Shown piece after piece: positions 61,375 through 64,000 of a stretch of DNA of 64,000 nt. The translations under genes were made by a program, and so were the position numbers. The notes under the pieces are model-generated. The model had not been told where the DNA came from. It saw only the letters and a program-made list of their open reading frames with translations, and did not search any database. The DNA lies in the NCBI RefSeq assembly GCF_963576545.1, contig NW_026870456.1:372001-436000 (forward strand), in the 5' to 3' direction. Source of the DNA: Limanda limanda (Eukaryota; Chordata; Actinopteri; Pleuronectiformes; Pleuronectidae). The number at the start of each line of letters is the position of its first letter. The first letter of the stretch is position 1.

Positions 61375-64000
61375 AAGTCTCTCCGACCTTCACAAAAAAA
61401 GTTATTCAAGAATATCTCCTCAGATTTGGGGGAATTTCGTCGGTCGACCTCTTCCGAAGGTCGTACAAGCTCGGGGATGGTACCAATCGATCCGCAGGAC
61501 CCAAATTAGTCCAGATGCAACCACTTTCCAAGTCTCTCCGACCTTCACAAAAAAAGTTATTCAAGAATATCTCTTTCTCCTATGTGCTTTCATCCCTATC
61601 CCTAACCCTAACCCTTCCGAAAGTCGGAGAAGCTCAAGGATGGTACCGATCGATGCGCGCTACCCCATTTAGTGGGGGTAGAGCCTACTTGCAAGTCTCT
61701 CCGACCTTCACAAAAAAAGTTATTCAAGAATATCTCTTTCTCCTATGTGCTTTCATCCCTAACCCTAACCCTAACCCTTCCGAAAGTCGGAGAAGCTCAA
61801 GGATGGTACTGATCGATGCGCGCTACCCCATTTAGTGGGGGTAGAGCCTACTTGCAAGTCTCTCCGACCTTCACAAAAAAAGTTATTCAAGAATATCTCC
61901 TCAGATTTGGGGGAATTTCGTCGGTCGACCTCTTCCGAAGGTCGTACAAGCTCGGGGATGGTACCAATCGATCTGCAGGACCCAAATTAGTCCAGATGCA
62001 ACCACTTTCCAAGTCTCTCCGACCTTCACAAAAAAAGTTATTCAAGAATATCTCTTTCTCCTATGTGCTTTCATCCCTAACCCTAACCCTAACCCTTCCG
62101 AAAGTCGGAGAAGCTCAAGGATGGTACCGATCGATGCGCGCTACCCCATTTAGTGGGGGTAGAGCCTACTTGCAAGTCTCTCCGACCTTCACAAAAAAAG
62201 TTATTCAAGAATATCTCTTTCTCCTATGTGCTTTCATCCCTAACCCTAACCCTAACCCTTCCGAAAGTCGGAGAAGCTCAAGGATGGTAACGATCGATGC
62301 GCGCTACCCCATTTAGTGGGGGTAGAGCCTACTTGCAAGTCTCTCCGACCTTCACAAAAAAAGTTATTCAAGAATATCTCTTTCTCCTATGTGCTTTCAT
62401 CCCTAACCCTAACCCTAACCCTTCCGAAAGTCGGAGAAGCTCAAGGATGGTACCGATCGATGCGCGCTACCCCATTTAGTGGGGGTAGAGCCTACTTGCA
62501 AGTCTCTCCGACCTTCACAAAAAAAGTTATTCAAGAATATCTCTTTCTCCTATGTGCTTTCATCCCTAACCCTAACCCTAACCCTTCCGAAAGTCGGAGA
62601 AGCTCAAGGATGGTACCGATCGATGCGCGCTACCCCATTTAGTGGGGGTAGAGCCTACTTGCAAGTCTCTCCGACCTTCACAAAAAAAGTTATTCAAGAA
62701 TATCTCTTTCTCCTATGTGCTTTCATCCCTAACCCTAACCCTAACCCTTCCGAAAGTCGGAGAAGCTCAAGGATGGTAACGATCGATGCGCGCTACCCCA
62801 TTTAGTGGGGGTAGAGCCTACTTGCAAGTCTCTCCGACCTTCACAAAAAAAGTTATTCAAGAATATCTCTTTCTCCTATGTGCTTTCATCCCTAACCCTA
62901 ACCCTAACCCTTCCGAAAGTCGGAGAAGCTCAAGGATGGTACCGATCGATGCGCGCTACCCCATTTAGTGGGGGTAGAGCCTACTTGCAAGTCTCTCCGA
63001 CCTTCACAAAAAAAGTTATTCAAGAATATCTCTTTCTCCTATGTGCTTTCATCCCTAACCCTAACCCTAACCCTTCCGAAAGTCGGAGAAGCTCAAGGAT
63101 GGTACCGATCGATGCGCGCTACCCCATTTAGTGGGGGTAGAGCCTACTTGCAAGTCTCTCCGACCTTCACAAAAAAAGTTATTCAAGAATATCTCTTTCT
63201 CCTATGTGCTTTCATCCCTAACCCTAACCCTAACCCTTCCGAAAGTCGGAGAAGCTCAAGGATGGTACTGGTCGATGCGCGCAACCCCATTTAGTGGGGG
63301 TAGAGCCTACTTGCAAGTCTCTCCGACCTTCACAAAAAAAGTTATTCAAGAATATCTCCTCAGATTTGGGGGAATTTCGTCGGTCGACCTCTTCCGAAGG
63401 TCGTACAAGCTCGGGGATGGTACCAATCGATCCGCAGGACCCAAATTAGTCCAGATGCAACCACTTTCCAAGTCTCTCCGACCTTCACAAAAAAAGTTAT
63501 TCAAGAATATCTCTTTCTCCTATGTGCTTTCATCCCTATCCCTAACCCTAACCCTTCCGAAAGTCGGAGAAGCTCAAGGATGGTACCGATCGATGCGCGC
63601 TACCCCATTTAGTGGGGGTAGAGCCTACTTGCAAGTCTCTCCGACCTTCACAAAAAAAGTTATTCAAGAATATCTCTTTCTCCTATGTGCTTTCATCCCT
63701 AACCCTAACCCTAACCCTTCCGAAAGTCGGAGAAGCTCAAGGATGGTACTGATCGATGCGCGCTACCCCATTTAGTGGGGGTAGAGCCTACTTGCAAGTC
63801 TCTCCGACCTTCACAAAAAAAGTTATTCAAGAATATCTCCTCAGATTTGGGGGAATTTCGTCGGTCGACCTCTTCCGAAGGTCGTACAAGCTCGGGGATG
63901 GTACCAATCGATCTGCAGGACCCAAATTAGTCCAGATGCAACCACTTTCCAAGTCTCTCCGACCTTCACAAAAAAAGTTATTCAAGAATATCTCTTTCTC
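61375..64000 (+). repeat. 1940 bp tandem step and an eight-A run with a 489 bp trimer
   Basis: B units at 61375 and 61856 recur at 63315 and 63796, offset 1940 (12 monomers). GTACTGGTCG (61325, 63267), CCCTATCCC (61597, 63537), GTACTGATCG (61806, 63746) and CGATCTGCAGG (61971, 63911) are all paired. Between 62011 and 63314 lies the longest B-free run, eight A. GTAACGATCG at 62287 and 62776 (489 = 3 x 163) shows an internal trimer duplication. The window ends 50 bases into an A unit. Confidence 0.85.

Larger units (their letters stand above)
1..64000 (+). repeat. Composite satellite array (A/B monomers) with embedded telomere-type tracts
   Basis: The whole window is a head-to-tail tandem array of two related monomers, A (163 bp, short form 157 bp) and B (155 bp). 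Every unit opens with the same 43-base block beginning AAGTCTCTCCGACC. I anchored the array on the B-specific word CCTCAGATTTG, which occurs 102 times. Every distance between anchors is a whole number of monomers. This gives 297 complete A-class units between them. Copies differ by only a few substitutions per unit, so the array is strongly homogenised. No base lies outside the array, and no gene, mobile element or RNA gene is present. The telomere tracts are of TTAGGG class, C-rich strand on +, which implies a eukaryote. Genomic position (subtelomeric, interstitial or pericentromeric) cannot be decided from the window. Confidence 0.99.

Noticed and set aside
125..63775. About two hundred open frames of 60-266 codons with repeated peptide motifs
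   Set aside because: They are translations of the same satellite monomers in shifting frames, overlap each other, mostly start at the same GTG or ATG of the repeat, and have no codon constraint or independent sequence. None is a supported gene.
1..64000. CRISPR array
   Set aside because: Spacing of 155-163 bp, no short direct repeat with unique spacers, and the whole unit is conserved.
1..64000. Bacterial or phage origin
   Set aside because: There is no gene in 64 kb, and a homogenised satellite with TTAGGG-type repeats is a eukaryotic pattern.
1..64000. tRNA, 5S rRNA or other RNA gene units in tandem
   Set aside because: The unit size suggested checking 5S-like arrays, but I saw no recognisable A/B/C-box arrangement, no tRNA fold and no rRNA motif in either monomer.
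1..64000. Transposon, LTR or target-site duplication
   Set aside because: No terminal repeats, coding remnants or interruptions; every base is accounted for by A, A' or B units.

Overview
The window is one uninterrupted satellite DNA array, from base 1 to base 64,000. I found no gene, RNA gene, transposon or unique sequence, and both ends of the window fall inside repeat units. The array is built from two related monomer families in the same head-to-tail orientation. Family A is 163 bp, with a 157 bp short form A'. Family B is 155 bp. By hand count there are 102 B units (the first cut by the window edge), 297 complete A-class units (255 A and 42 A'), and a 50-base start of one more A at the right end. 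Consensus GC is about 47% for both families.

Every A unit carries a short telomere-type tract, (CCCTAA)3CCCT, at the same unit position (65-86). A' has one CCCTAA fewer. B has none. The tract is the TTAGGG class on the opposite strand, always C-rich strand on +. This points to a eukaryote with TTAGGG-type telomeres (many animals, fungi, several protists and algae, some monocots). It argues against the common plant TTTAGGG and insect TTAGG types. I do not recognise the satellite and cannot name the species. A subtelomeric or interstitial heterochromatin block is likely, but a centromeric array is not excluded.

Layout rules are strict. B units are never adjacent. They are separated by runs of A units of length 2 (38 runs), 3 (41), 4 (16), 5 (4), 6 (1) or 8 (1), never 1. 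All 101 B-to-B distances fit 155 + 163n - 6k, where k counts A' units, except two that also carry a 1-base and a 2-base deletion. Apart from those two events, the telomere-repeat copy number is the only length variation detected by this spacing.

On a larger scale, linked sequence variants mark two haplotype domains arranged as a mosaic. Type R occupies about 1-4.3 kb and 40-61 kb. Type L occupies about 4.5-39 kb and 61-64 kb. Inside them are nested duplications with exact offsets: tandem steps of 489, 795, 1119, 1282, 1763 and 1940 bp, plus multi-kilobase blocks at offsets such as 4665, 6247, 7209 and 13,462 bp. Each offset is a whole number of monomers, as expected from repeated unequal exchange or segmental amplification. 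All long reading frames in the window (up to 266 codons) are by-products of the repeat and are not annotated as genes.
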